DNA of 64,000 bases. It comes from Spirosoma sp. 48-14 (GTDB lineage: Bacteria; Bacteroidota; Bacteroidia; Cytophagales; Spirosomataceae). The DNA lies in the NCBI RefSeq assembly GCF_001898575.1, contig NZ_MKUD01000063.1, forward strand, positions 124,001 through 188,000, given 5' to 3'. The notes below the pieces were generated by a model. It saw only the letters and a list, made by a program, of their open reading frames with translations. It did not search any database and was not told where the DNA came from. The position numbers and the translations under genes were made by a program. Of this stretch, positions 7,360-16,702 are shown piece after piece. Each line of letters begins with the position of its first letter. Positions within the stretch are counted from its first letter, which is position 1.

Positions 7360-10300
7360 TTACTGATTGAACTGAATGCTTTTCAACTGAATAATACCGT
7401 CGTTGGGTTTGTCGCGCTTCACGACAATCACATACACATCATGGCGGCCCGTAAAGGGTGTGTCGAACGTACTGGTTACCTGCGCAGTCTTATTCCAGGC
7501 CCCTGTCGCTTTATACGGTACCCGGCTTACCACAGGACCTGCATACGAATCCAGCCGTACTTCAATTTCACCATCCTTATCCTGCGATGAATAGTCATAC
7601 GTCAGCGATTTGATAGTCGTCATATCAATGCCTTTCAGCAATACATACGATTTATGGTTACCCGCACTCAGGTTGTTGCCAAATCGGGGGAATCCGACAT
7701 AGGCATCTGCATTGATCGTTTTGACATTAGCACTACGCAGCGTAACAACTTCAGAGCCCGTTAGCGGCCCAACTGCCTTAGCGCCCGGTGTGGATACGCC
7801 TTTATCCGTATAGGATGCCAGGATGGTGTATTGCCCACGAGCCTCTTCGGGTTTGTGTTCGTTCAGGGCCAGACTTCCCTGCAATGGAAGTGTCTTTTGC
7901 TTACGGGCGTCGGTCAGCGAGAAAATATATTTCACCATTTCCTGCGCATCCTGCACCGGAATTTGGGGATGGGCACTCATCAGGTGATCTTTACTCCAGC
8001 TTCCGCCACCGCCTTCAATGATCTTCTTCGCCAGTCGCTCTACACTGCCCGCCTGCCCTTTATACCGATCGGCAACGGCCAGGAATGTTGGACCAACAGA
8101 AGGCTTGTCGATGGTATGGCAGGCTTTGCAATCACTCCCTGCAATCAGGGTTTTTCCAAGTGAACCATTCCCGACCATCGCCAAATCCTGGTGGCCCTGC
8201 TGGGGTCCCAGAACAGGTGTCCCTCGTGGCTGAGCATTGTATTCGTAAACAACTTTAATACGTTTCGGATCAATCTTGCCGTCTTCCTTATCGGTTACTT
8301 TGACAGTGTAGGTAAACGGTTTACCTTCCCAGAAGAACGACTTGTTATCTGGGGTTGCAATCACGACATCGGGTTTTGCATTCCCCACTTTCACGACAAT
8401 CGTATCGGCTCCGACCAGACCTGTTTGATCGGACACCCGCAGAATGGCATTGTAAACACCCGGCTGGGTATAGGTGTACGTCGCCATAGGTCGAGTAGCG
8501 CCAACCGTTTTGCCATCGAACAGCCACTGGTAGGTCAGTTTGTCATCTTCGTCCAGGTCCGTTCCGCGTCCACTGAATTTCACCCGCAACGGAGCTGGGC
8601 CAATAGCTTCCCGAATAACCGGTGCATTGCGCCCATCAGAAGTCAGGTACGACCGGGCATTGAATTGAACCATTGCGAGGGAATCAACTACATTAGCCCG
8701 AACCGTAGGAGGACGGCTCCCTGTATTGTATTCAATTTTAACCAACCGGGCATCGTCGTTATCGGCACCATATACCGAGCCATATTCAAGCATATACATC
8801 ACCCCGTCTTTGCCAAAAGCCAGGTCGATAGGCCGCCGGAAATCGCCGTTACCAGCCATGAAAGGTTCGGTACGGACGTAATTATCGTTTTTGTCGATGC
8901 GTAGAGCCATTACCCAGTTGCGCATCCAGTCGAAAATAAACAGTGCCCCATCATAGTATTCCGGGAATTTGTTTTTCGACGGTGAATTGGGATCGTAGGT
9001 ATAAAACTCACCCGCCATCGCACTTCGTCCACCCTGCCCTAACTCTGGGAACTCCTTCGAGGCTGCATACGGGTACCAGATCATGGCCGGATTTACGGGC
9101 GGCAGGTGTTTCAGTCCCGTACTTTTGGGCGAATCGTTCACTGGGTCATTTGGATCAAAACGAGGGCCAATCGCATTGGTAGCAAAATCATTGGCGGCAT
9201 ACGGCTGACTGTTACCAATAAATAACGGCCAGCCAAAATTGCCCGCTTTTTTTGCCTGATTAAATTCGTCGTAGCCCCGTGGCCCCAGCGTACTGTCTTT
9301 CCCCGCATCTGGCCCGATCTCACCCCAATAGAGTACCGACGATTTAGGGTTCAACGCAATACGGTACGGGTTCCGCAGGCCCATCGTATAAATTTCCGGC
9401 CGAGTCTGTGCGCGGTCCGACGGGTCGGTACCTTTCGGAAAAAGATTGCCTTCGGGAATGGTATACGTGCCATCGGTCTGGGGCCGGATACGCAGGATTT
9501 TACCCCGCAAATCGTTCGTATTGGCGGCAGTACCACGTGCATCAGCGGCTAAGTGATCAGGCCGGGCATCGATCGGTGCGTAACCGTTCGAGGGGAAAGG
9601 GTTGGTATGATCACCCGTCGAGAGGTACAGGTTGCCTTCTTTATCGAAGGCCAGCGAACCGCCGTGGTGTGCCCCCGGCTCAGCGATACTGGGCACTTTA
9701 AGCAGCACCTTTTCGGATGAAAGATCAATCGTATTGTCGTCTTTCAGAGTAAAACGCGATAGGTTATACGACGGGTCTTTATCGAACGGGGGTGAGTAAT
9801 ACACATAGAACCAGTGATTGGCAGCAAAGTTCGGATCGAGGGTAATCCCCTGTAAACCATGCCCGAATTTGGTGGGTGCGTCGAACTTATGAACAAGCTG
9901 GTGCTTGTTGGTCTTCGTGTCATAGACCGACAAATTGCCACTACGCTCGGTAAAGAAAACCCGGCCATCGTTGGCAACCGCCACTTCCATCGGTTCGTTT
10001 AAGTCGTTGACCAGAACCGTTTTCACGAACCGATTATCCTCAGGCATCACCACTGAATATGACTTACTGTAATCCAGCGGCTTACCACTCCCCATTACCC
10101 AGTTGAGCGCTCCCAGCAGATGCTGCACAAACAACGGCTCCGTAAAGCTTTCATCGGTATGGCCTCCGCCGGTATAATACGCCCGTCCTCCATCGAACTC
10201 ATGATACCAGGCGATTGGGTGGTTGGCTCCATTGATTCCACCGTCGTAGGTATTTTCGTCCAGGTTAGCCAGTACGTGCAGATCCGTGTAGAGTGATCGA

Positions 10301-10920
10301 TAATTATACCATTCGTCGGTACGCTCCCAATGGTCGGGAAGCATATTGGTCGACCCATGGCTCTTATCGAGCACATCGACCGTTGCTTTCCGCACGTTGG
10401 AATTGCTGGGGTGACTGGCAAAGTAGCCCCCAGCCAGTTTATTATACCAAGGCCAGTCGTATTCGGTATCGGCAGCCGCGTGGATGCCCAGATAACCGCC
10501 ACCTGCCTGAATGTATCGCTCAAAAGCGGCCTGTTGCACCTGATTCAGCACATTACCAGTAGTACTAAGCCAGATCACCGCCTGATAGTGCTTCAGACTA
10601 TCATCGTTGAAATAGGCGGCATTTTTGGTGGTATCGACCCGGAAATTATTTTCCCGGCCCAGTTTCTGAATAGCGGCAATCCCAGACGGAATAGAGGTAT
10701 GGTTCCACCCTTTCGTTTTCGAAAAGACCAACACGCGTTTGGGCACAATAGGCACGGATGGCGTTGGAGCTGCCGCAACCGTAGTCGTTGAGGTCGTTTT
10801 TGTGACTGTGGTTGTGGTAACCGTTTTTGGATTACTGGCACAGGCATACAAGCCAGCCGCAGCACCTAGAGTAGCCAGCCAGCGAAGTATAGGCTTAGGA
10901 GAGTTCGTTAACGTAATCAT
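7360..10920 (-). CDS. Lipoprotein fusing ThuA, PQQ sugar dehydrogenase, PKD, cytochrome c and CBM6
   Basis: With the ATG at 10918-10920 the protein has 1186 residues and begins with a lipoprotein signal ending GLYAC (Cys about 27), then a Thr-rich linker. In order it has: a ThuA-like domain (about 55-290, LGIHAAADTEYDWPWY); a six-bladed glucose/sorbosone-dehydrogenase-type propeller (about 310-770, GHGLQGITLDPNF, EPGAHHGGSL, TMGLRNPYRIA); a PKD domain (about 800-880); a c-type cytochrome with CKACH near 931 and a likely Met ligand in LMSAHP; and a C-terminal carbohydrate-binding CBM6-like domain. It probably oxidises a sugar at the outer surface and passes electrons to its own haem. This architecture is common in Bacteroidota. 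Confidence 0.9.
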   Translation of the reverse strand: MITLTNSPKPILRWLATLGAAAGLYACASNPKTVTTTTVTKTTSTTTVAAAPTPSVPIVPKRVLVFSKTKGWNHTSIPSGIAAIQKLGRENNFRVDTTKNAAYFNDDSLKHYQAVIWLSTTGNVLNQVQQAAFERYIQAGGGYLGIHAAADTEYDWPWYNKLAGGYFASHPSNSNVRKATVDVLDKSHGSTNMLPDHWERTDEWYNYRSLYTDLHVLANLDENTYDGGINGANHPIAWYHEFDGGRAYYTGGGHTDESFTEPLFVQHLLGALNWVMGSGKPLDYSKSYSVVMPEDNRFVKTVLVNDLNEPMEVAVANDGRVFFTERSGNLSVYDTKTNKHQLVHKFDAPTKFGHGLQGITLDPNFAANHWFYVYYSPPFDKDPSYNLSRFTLKDDNTIDLSSEKVLLKVPSIAEPGAHHGGSLAFDKEGNLYLSTGDHTNPFPSNGYAPIDARPDHLAADARGTAANTNDLRGKILRIRPQTDGTYTIPEGNLFPKGTDPSDRAQTRPEIYTMGLRNPYRIALNPKSSVLYWGEIGPDAGKDSTLGPRGYDEFNQAKKAGNFGWPLFIGNSQPYAANDFATNAIGPRFDPNDPVNDSPKSTGLKHLPPVNPAMIWYPYAASKEFPELGQGGRSAMAGEFYTYDPNSPSKNKFPEYYDGALFIFDWMRNWVMALRIDKNDNYVRTEPFMAGNGDFRRPIDLAFGKDGVMYMLEYGSVYGADNDDARLVKIEYNTGSRPPTVRANVVDSLAMVQFNARSYLTSDGRNAPVIREAIGPAPLRVKFSGRGTDLDEDDKLTYQWLFDGKTVGATRPMATYTYTQPGVYNAILRVSDQTGLVGADTIVVKVGNAKPDVVIATPDNKSFFWEGKPFTYTVKVTDKEDGKIDPKRIKVVYEYNAQPRGTPVLGPQQGHQDLAMVGNGSLGKTLIAGSDCKACHTIDKPSVGPTFLAVADRYKGQAGSVERLAKKIIEGGGGSWSKDHLMSAHPQIPVQDAQEMVKYIFSLTDARKQKTLPLQGSLALNEHKPEEARGQYTILASYTDKGVSTPGAKAVGPLTGSEVVTLRSANVKTINADAYVGFPRFGNNLSAGNHKSYVLLKGIDMTTIKSLTYDYSSQDKDGEIEVRLDSYAGPVVSRVPYKATGAWNKTAQVTSTFDTPFTGRHDVYVIVVKRDKPNDGIIQLKSIQFNQ

Positions 10921-11233
10921 AGAAAAGGTAGGTTGGGCCTTCGAATCGGTCACAGATCGAGACTCTTTTTGAGCCAAATCGATTAGCTGGTTAATAAGCA
11001 AATTGGCACTGCAAACTACCTGTGTTCTGTCTTTCGTTATCCGTTTCGGTAATCAACAGCCATTCAGGTGAAAATGCTACTTAGGAAGAATTACTTACTC
11101 CTTAAAAAGCTTTTTGGTACTGACTTTAATCATGTAAGCAAAAGTTCGTGTATGAATCAAGCCTGTTCATGTATTATTCAGCCTTGTTAATAAACTCATC
11201 AAAAACCGACTTCCATTCTACTTAGTCAAAATT

Positions 11234-11241
11234 TATTTTTG
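11234..11241 (+). promoter_or_regulatory. Candidate -7 element for the first LytTR gene
   Basis: TATTTTTG matches TAnnTTTG. It lies about 90 nt upstream of the ATG at 11331 and just before the hairpin at 11260-11307, which would then be in the leader. Confidence 0.5.
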
Positions 11242-11259
11242 TTCATACTGAGCTATGTA

Positions 11260-11307
11260 GGCCACCTGTATAAGCTATTGACTATAGCTTATGAACCTCA
11301 GGTAGCC
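11260..11307 (+). promoter_or_regulatory. Two-tier hairpin in the leader of the first LytTR gene
   Basis: ATAAGCTAT (11270-11278) pairs with ATAGCTTAT (11284-11292) around a 5-nt loop. Outside it, GGCCACCTG (11260-11268) pairs with CAGGTAGCC (11299-11307) with one mismatch. It ends 23 nt before the start codon and could be an operator or an RNA leader structure. Confidence 0.5.
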
Positions 11308-11330
11308 GCATTCAGCCCACCGTTTTTACT

Positions 11331-11705
11331 ATGGAAAAAAGACTGACTATTGCAAAAGGCCATTACCGATTCGACCCCAATGCTGTTCTTTACTTAACTG
11401 GCGATGCCAACTACTGCTATGTGCACATGCTCAATGGCGATATGATTTTGACAAGTCGTACACTGAAGTGGTTTGAAAAGCAGTGGCCCACCTTTCTGCG
11501 GGTCCACAAGCATGCGCTTGTCAATCCACAGCATGCGTTTCAGGTAAACAGAGCGTCTCGGCTCACCTCGCCCAGCTACCTGATCATGCGCGATCAGACT
11601 CAGCTTCTGATCTCCCGTCGGCGTTTATCGGATGTAGTTGAGCAGTTAAGTCCACTGCATAAAATCGTTTATGCCAAACGGCATCGCACAGTCATGGTGT
11701 GCTGA
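11331..11705 (+). CDS. Solo LytTR DNA-binding protein (copy 1)
   Basis: This 124-residue protein is one LytTR domain with no receiver. Landmarks are VLYLTGDANYCYVHM, LTSRTLKWFEKQWP, FLRVHKHALVNPQHA and QLLISRRRL. The family binds paired direct repeats about 21 bp apart as an extended beta-strand fold. With no phosphoacceptor it must be controlled by its level, a partner or a ligand. It is a close paralogue of the protein at 18891-19337: WFEK-WP, RVHKH-L-NPQHAF and MRDQTQLLISRRR are shared. The two copies bracket the hybrid two-component system and its divergent secreted protein. Confidence 0.88.
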   Translation: MEKRLTIAKGHYRFDPNAVLYLTGDANYCYVHMLNGDMILTSRTLKWFEKQWPTFLRVHKHALVNPQHAFQVNRASRLTSPSYLIMRDQTQLLISRRRLSDVVEQLSPLHKIVYAKRHRTVMVC

Positions 11706-12055
11706 GATGAAGTCAGTGGCAGCTATTTGGTTTAAGTCGTAGCCCCACCTTCGTTTTAGCGTAAAGCATTCCAATCCCGTACACATGAAACCTGGTAGTC
11801 AGCGAGCCGTTTTATTCAACAGCTTTCCGGCTATCAGGTTTACCTACATGGTCTCCTTTTGAAGCGTCGACAGACGCCAAAACGCTCCCGACAAAGCCTC
11901 TCGACTATGAGGCTTTATCATAACCAACTGTACAAACCACTGTACGGGAGCATATTTCTGAATGCCGCCCCCTGCCTGGGGCCCAGAGCAGACTGTACAT
12001 CAGGGAATACTCTACACAACCAATTGACTCATGTGGGCGATTAACCAGTGTATGT
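11706..12055. other. Intergenic region after the first LytTR gene
   Basis: No supported gene; short open frames here have no recognisable protein. A hairpin with AAAGCCTC/GAGGCTTT arms (11893-11900 and 11909-11916, 8-nt loop) could end transcripts from either of the convergent genes, but no T-tract follows. Confidence 0.5.
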
Positions 12056-15000
12056 TTACATACGTTTAGGGGATTCCACAGCCGAACGCTTCTTTGTCGG
12101 CCCTTTGGGGTATAGAGCGCTGGCTGTTGCATGCGAGCGCTCACCCGGATTGATGCCAAAACGCTCCCGATAAATTCGAATGAAATACGACGTATTCTGA
12201 TAACCCACCTGATACCCGATCGATTTGATCATGGATTTAGGCTGGCTTTTTATCAGTTCCTGGGCAACCTGAAGCCGTACTTCCTGAATAAACTGATTGG
12301 GTGACAGTCCTGTCAATTCCCGAATACGCCGGTACAACTGACGTTCACTCAACGAGCTTGTTTCAGCCAGAAAATGAATCGTCAACGCTGGATTGGTCAG
12401 ATTATTCCGAATAAGCTGCTGAAGGGTGTCAATCCACACTGCATCCTGATCGGAGGTGGTCTCCGCCAATAGATCCGCTTCGTCGGCTAACTGATTGAGT
12501 AAACGAGCCTGCTCTTCGGCCCGTTCGATCAGATGCTGACTCCTTACCAGTAACTCGGTCTCGTTGAATGGCTTGGTCAGGTAATCGGCAATACCCAGCC
12601 TAAGCGCCTGTAGGCGGGTCTCCAGGTCTACGCGAGCGGTTAGCAGAATGATCGGTATATGAACAAAGGTAGTATTGGTACGCAGTGCATTAACTAAGGC
12701 CATACCATCAACTTCGGGCATCATTATATCCGAAACAATCAGATCCGGAAGCTGGTCGGGTGTTAACTGATGCAGTAAATCGAGTGCCTGCCTACCATTC
12801 CGGGCAATCAGCAGTTCATAGTGTGGCGATAAGACTGTCTGAATATAGAGCAACATATCCACATGGTCTTCTACAACTAATACCGACTTACCTGTAGCCA
12901 ACAGAGCCATTTCTTCCCGTGTATTCAACCGTACTAAAGCTGGTATCGCCAATTCGCCAGAGGGAGGGGGGATGACTTTGGCAGGGCCGACTGAAACGTG
13001 TTCAGAGATCCGACGATCCGGATAGGTGATCGTAAACGCGCTTCCTTTTCCCAACTCACTCCTTACCTGGATTTCGCCCCCCCAAAGCGTACAATACTCC
13101 TGACACAACGCCAGCCCGATACCTGTACCCCCTCGCACGGGATTATCGATCTGCTTCGACTGGAAGTACCGCTCAAAAATATGCGGCAGATCATCAGCAT
13201 GAATACCACTACCCGTATCGACCACCCTGATTTCTGCCAGTTTATCCGTTTTTGAAAGCTGAACCTGTATAGTACCTCCTGTCGCGGTGTAGTGGAGAGC
13301 GTTGGCCAGCAAATTCCGCAAAACCGTTTCCATTTTGGGGGAATCCAGCGGCATCCAGACAGCTTCATCCAGGCCGGTAGCATACAGATAAACGCCCAGG
13401 TACTGCGCCTGGGTCATAAAATTATTGACCGTTTGACGGACAAGCAACGCCAGGTCGGCAGGTTGTTCTACCAGTTGAGCCTGCTGATTATCCAATCGGG
13501 TCAGGTCGAGCAGATCATTGACCAAGGTTAGCAACTGGTTGGTATTGCGGTTCATAACACTCAGCAACTGCTGAGCTGATTCATCCGTCACACGGCGGCT
13601 CAGGTACTGAATAGGCCCTAGCAGCAGGGTTAATGGTGTGTGTAGTTCATGCGACACATTGGCGAAGAATCTGGATTTAAGGGTAACGTTGGCCTGCAAA
13701 TCGGCGGCCTGCTGTTCAATAATGGCCTTATCGCGTTCGATAATCGCTTTATCTTCCTCAATCTGGGCCGTTCGGCGAGCGACTTCTGCTTCCAGGTGAA
13801 TCTTATCGCGCATCAGTTGCCGATTGCGCCATCGAAACACCACCCCGATGCCCACCATCAGGAGCAGTGTACAAAGCAGCAAAAACCAGGCACGCAGATA
13901 CACCGGCTTATCGACAATAACAGGAACACTAAGTAGGGGCGATGCCCAGTTCCCATGGCTGGTCTGCGCTCGTACCTGAATGGTGTAACTACCAGCAGGC
14001 AGACTATTTAGCCGCAGCTCCAGTTGATCCTGCACAACCCACTTATCCTGCCATCCCTTGATCCGATACCACAATCGTGCCTGCCCTATATAGCGATAGT
14101 CCAGTAAGGCGAACCCCAGCGTAAACAGCCGGTCACTGGCCGTCAGGTGAATCTGGCTATCCTCCCGAAACTCAGCAAAGTGATTGTCCATCTGTCCCGT
14201 TTCAGTATTCAGCTTCTGGTACTGTGTCAACAGCAACGGAGCCTGACTTGACTTACTAGTCGGAATCTGATCTGGGTAAAAGGCCGTAACCCCATTGAGC
14301 CCCCCAACATATAATCGACCATCTGGAGCTCTGTAATGCGAAATCAGGTTAAACTCCTCATCGGCAATCCCATCTTTGGTATGGTAGATCTGAAGCTGAT
14401 GGGTTTTACGATGGAAACTCATCAGTCCATAATTGCTGGGTAACCATAATCGCTGATGACCATCTTCATAGATGGCGTAAAGTGTATTGTCCGACAAGCC
14501 TTGTTTCTGGGTAAACGACGTATAGCCACCCTTGCGTCGATCCCAACGGACAAGCCCCCCTCCGCTGGTGGCCAGCCAGTACACGGTTGGCTGTTCGGGA
14601 TCGGGATGAACAAACGTGATATGATCGAACGGCAACGAATAAGGGGCCGCCATCTGAGCACTATACCGGGCCTCAATACCCTTCAGCGTATCGAGCAGAT
14701 ACAAACCCGACGATGACGTAATCCAAACCTTTCCGATACGCTTATCCGGGAAAAAGCCATTAACCCGGCTACGGGCCAACTCCGAAAAACGATTGTAGCG
14801 GGTAAAAGCACGCACCACCTGGCGCCGGGTATCAAAAAGAGAGATGCCCTGCTGTTGGCCCACCCACAGGGTTGCATACCCATCAGGCCAGATCGTAACA
14901 CAATTGTTATCGGCTGCTGGCAGCGCGAAAGGTGTATAGGCATACGTTTTAGGGTCGATCCGAATAAGCCCCTGCATCCCTGACCAGAGCGTACCATCCC

Positions 15001-16339
15001 GGTCCCGAACAATAGGGCACAAGTCTAAGGCATACGTCCAGGAAGCAGGAGCCCGTTGAAAAACAAACTGGCCCTTACCTGTCTTAAGATCGACCAGTTG
15101 GGTTTCCCGAGCATTTACCCAAAGCTGGTTTCCCAGTTGCATCATACCCCGAATAGCCTGCCGAACAGCGGTAGGATTACCTGTGGCGGGTTGACTGAGA
15201 TACCGTTGAAAATAGTTTGTTTCCAGAGTCAGTAGCAGCACACCATTGGTTGAACAAACCCAAACGGCTCCGGTCCGATCAATAAAAACGTATAAGAATT
15301 TCTGAATACTTTCCATCGAGAAACCCGACTTCGACAGATCGAAGACAATCCCCTTCTGCTCATGCCAAGCCAGTAAAACATGGGGACCGCAAATCCAGAA
15401 AAGGTTGTGGTGAGCGTCGTAGGAAATACTCAGGTCGGCAAACGGAGGATGGGCCTGCCGGGGAAAAAGATCCCGGTCCAATCCAATAGGCAGCGGAGCT
15501 AATTTCCCATCGGGGCTCAGCCGATACAGGAACGTTTGGAGCGGAGGAGTGCCTGCTTCTGGTGGATTACGGTCCAAGAGCCGTTGCAGATAAATGTTTC
15601 CCGTACTATCCTTCCAGATGGGTCGCAAGTGCATCGGCAATACGTGTCGCTGGCGAATGCGGCCCGTGGAATCCAGTTCCATTAATTCGCTGGACGAATT
15701 GGCCTGGCTCAGGCTAGTTGGCTGCCCCACCAGCAACGTTTGCTGGCTGGTTTCATATAGCGATTGGCCAAACCGACCGACCAGAGCGGGATGCTGATAT
15801 AACTTCCGGAAACGACCCTTCCCGGTATGCCACCACAGGGTTCCACTTTTGGTTCGAACATACTGAAACCAATTGGCGGCCGATGGAACAAAATCATAGA
15901 TAAGCTCCATCCGGGCATTGGCAGGTAGGTTAAACGCATCTTCGACCTGCTGTGGCCGAACGGCTCCGGCCTTCAGAACGCCTTGCCTGCGACTGTCCGA
16001 CACCACATTGCTGGCAAACCATAAATTTCCCTCTCGGTCGGGCTGTATAAATTTTACATCAGGGCTGACTGATTGCTGCGTCGAACGAAGCAAGGGAGGC
16101 ATGGGCGTAAACCGATGGCCATCAAAGCGATAGGCATTATTAAACGTACCGACCCACATAAACCCCTGTCGATCCTGCCCCAGCGCAATCACTTGTTTAT
16201 TAGGCAAGCCCTGTTCCAGAGAAAAGTGCCTGATACTGGCCACAACCGGCAGTTGTTGTGCCTCTACAACGGCACAAAGCATGACTCCTAAAAGGCACAA
16301 AGCAAGGGAGTTGGTGTAGACCTTAATAAACGACTTCAT
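12056..16339 (-). CDS. Hybrid two-component system (propeller sensor, kinase, receiver, AraC regulator)
   Basis: A 1427-residue one-protein signalling system. It has a signal peptide (to about residue 28), two seven-bladed-type Reg_prop propellers (about 30-710), a Y_Y_Y domain (about 720-800), a membrane helix near 808-828 and a coiled coil. Then come a HisKA domain with NVSHELHTPLTL, a HATPase with GTGIGLALC, a receiver (VLVVEDH, LIVSDIMMPEVDG, LTKPF) and a C-terminal AraC-type HTH ending FGINPGER. The H-box has His where many kinases have Arg (SHELH versus SHELR). Such systems in Bacteroidota sense a glycan fragment in the periplasm and switch on a nearby sugar-use locus. Here no SusC/SusD pair is adjacent; the closest target is the divergent secreted protein at 16703. 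Confidence 0.95.
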   Translation of the reverse strand: MKSFIKVYTNSLALCLLGVMLCAVVEAQQLPVVASIRHFSLEQGLPNKQVIALGQDRQGFMWVGTFNNAYRFDGHRFTPMPPLLRSTQQSVSPDVKFIQPDREGNLWFASNVVSDSRRQGVLKAGAVRPQQVEDAFNLPANARMELIYDFVPSAANWFQYVRTKSGTLWWHTGKGRFRKLYQHPALVGRFGQSLYETSQQTLLVGQPTSLSQANSSSELMELDSTGRIRQRHVLPMHLRPIWKDSTGNIYLQRLLDRNPPEAGTPPLQTFLYRLSPDGKLAPLPIGLDRDLFPRQAHPPFADLSISYDAHHNLFWICGPHVLLAWHEQKGIVFDLSKSGFSMESIQKFLYVFIDRTGAVWVCSTNGVLLLTLETNYFQRYLSQPATGNPTAVRQAIRGMMQLGNQLWVNARETQLVDLKTGKGQFVFQRAPASWTYALDLCPIVRDRDGTLWSGMQGLIRIDPKTYAYTPFALPAADNNCVTIWPDGYATLWVGQQQGISLFDTRRQVVRAFTRYNRFSELARSRVNGFFPDKRIGKVWITSSSGLYLLDTLKGIEARYSAQMAAPYSLPFDHITFVHPDPEQPTVYWLATSGGGLVRWDRRKGGYTSFTQKQGLSDNTLYAIYEDGHQRLWLPSNYGLMSFHRKTHQLQIYHTKDGIADEEFNLISHYRAPDGRLYVGGLNGVTAFYPDQIPTSKSSQAPLLLTQYQKLNTETGQMDNHFAEFREDSQIHLTASDRLFTLGFALLDYRYIGQARLWYRIKGWQDKWVVQDQLELRLNSLPAGSYTIQVRAQTSHGNWASPLLSVPVIVDKPVYLRAWFLLLCTLLLMVGIGVVFRWRNRQLMRDKIHLEAEVARRTAQIEEDKAIIERDKAIIEQQAADLQANVTLKSRFFANVSHELHTPLTLLLGPIQYLSRRVTDESAQQLLSVMNRNTNQLLTLVNDLLDLTRLDNQQAQLVEQPADLALLVRQTVNNFMTQAQYLGVYLYATGLDEAVWMPLDSPKMETVLRNLLANALHYTATGGTIQVQLSKTDKLAEIRVVDTGSGIHADDLPHIFERYFQSKQIDNPVRGGTGIGLALCQEYCTLWGGEIQVRSELGKGSAFTITYPDRRISEHVSVGPAKVIPPPSGELAIPALVRLNTREEMALLATGKSVLVVEDHVDMLLYIQTVLSPHYELLIARNGRQALDLLHQLTPDQLPDLIVSDIMMPEVDGMALVNALRTNTTFVHIPIILLTARVDLETRLQALRLGIADYLTKPFNETELLVRSQHLIERAEEQARLLNQLADEADLLAETTSDQDAVWIDTLQQLIRNNLTNPALTIHFLAETSSLSERQLYRRIRELTGLSPNQFIQEVRLQVAQELIKSQPKSMIKSIGYQVGYQNTSYFIRIYRERFGINPGERSHATASALYPKGPTKKRSAVESPKRM

Positions 16340-16702
16340 CTGGTGCGGTCACGACGAGTAGCTCTTTCCGTACTTTACTCACCATCTGGCTAAATTAAGT
16401 AGCCAACACCGATAAATCAATCAAGACAGCGAAAACCGGCCTGACCAGACTATGTCCGGCAGGATTTTACGATCAATTGGCAGGATCGGACTATCGATTG
16501 GCAGGATTGGATGTGCTGGGATTACGTCCTTTGTAGCTGCAAACCTCACGCATGCCTTTACCCGAATTACCTAGCAGACAGCCACTTGTGGCGAACTCTT
16601 GGCTGTTCGTCTCTTTGCTTACTGATTCGCCGGCTCAGTCTCGCCAGCACACCCATATTAACACCGTACGCATACGCTTATCATAACCACCTCTCTCTCA
16701 CT
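16340..16702. other. Divergent control region between the HTCS and the secreted Ig-like protein
   Basis: About 360 bp with no gene of its own if the downstream protein starts at 16703. It contains the 21-bp-spaced repeat array at 16452-16514. I see no exact TAnnTTTG match facing right; ACGTCCTTTG at 16524-16533 is the nearest. Confidence 0.6.
16452..16514 (+). repeat. Three direct repeats at exact 21-bp spacing, likely operator array
   Basis: The 8-mer GGCAGGAT starts at 16458, 16479 and 16500, two steps of exactly 21 bp. Units 2 and 3 agree at 16 of 21 positions (TCaATTGGCAGGATcGGA versus TCgATTGGCAGGATtGGA). LytTR proteins bind pairs of about 9-bp direct repeats with a 12-bp gap, a period of 21 bp. 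The array lies between divergent genes in a locus flanked by two LytTR regulators. Confidence 0.75.

Larger units (their letters stand above)
10921..11330. other. Intergenic region between the ThuA fusion and the first LytTR gene
   Basis: No coding sequence of its own. Near the right end it holds a TAnnTTTG promoter candidate and a two-tier hairpin (listed separately). GCCTGTT at 11161 and GCCTTGTT at 11181 are a loose 20-bp-spaced repeat that may be chance. Confidence 0.6.

Noticed and set aside
10095-10523. 142-residue frame within the ThuA fusion
   Set aside because: Shadow of the ThuA coding sequence; Pro/Thr/Ile-rich composition is unlike a real protein.
16452-16514. Possible short CRISPR-like array
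   Set aside because: Only three copies of an 8-base core with partly conserved spacers at 21-bp steps and no cas genes; operator sites are the better reading.
16511-16702. 64-codon N-terminal extension of the secreted Ig-like protein
   Set aside because: Cys-rich, precedes an obvious signal peptide and overlaps the repeat array; the ATG at 16703 is preferred.
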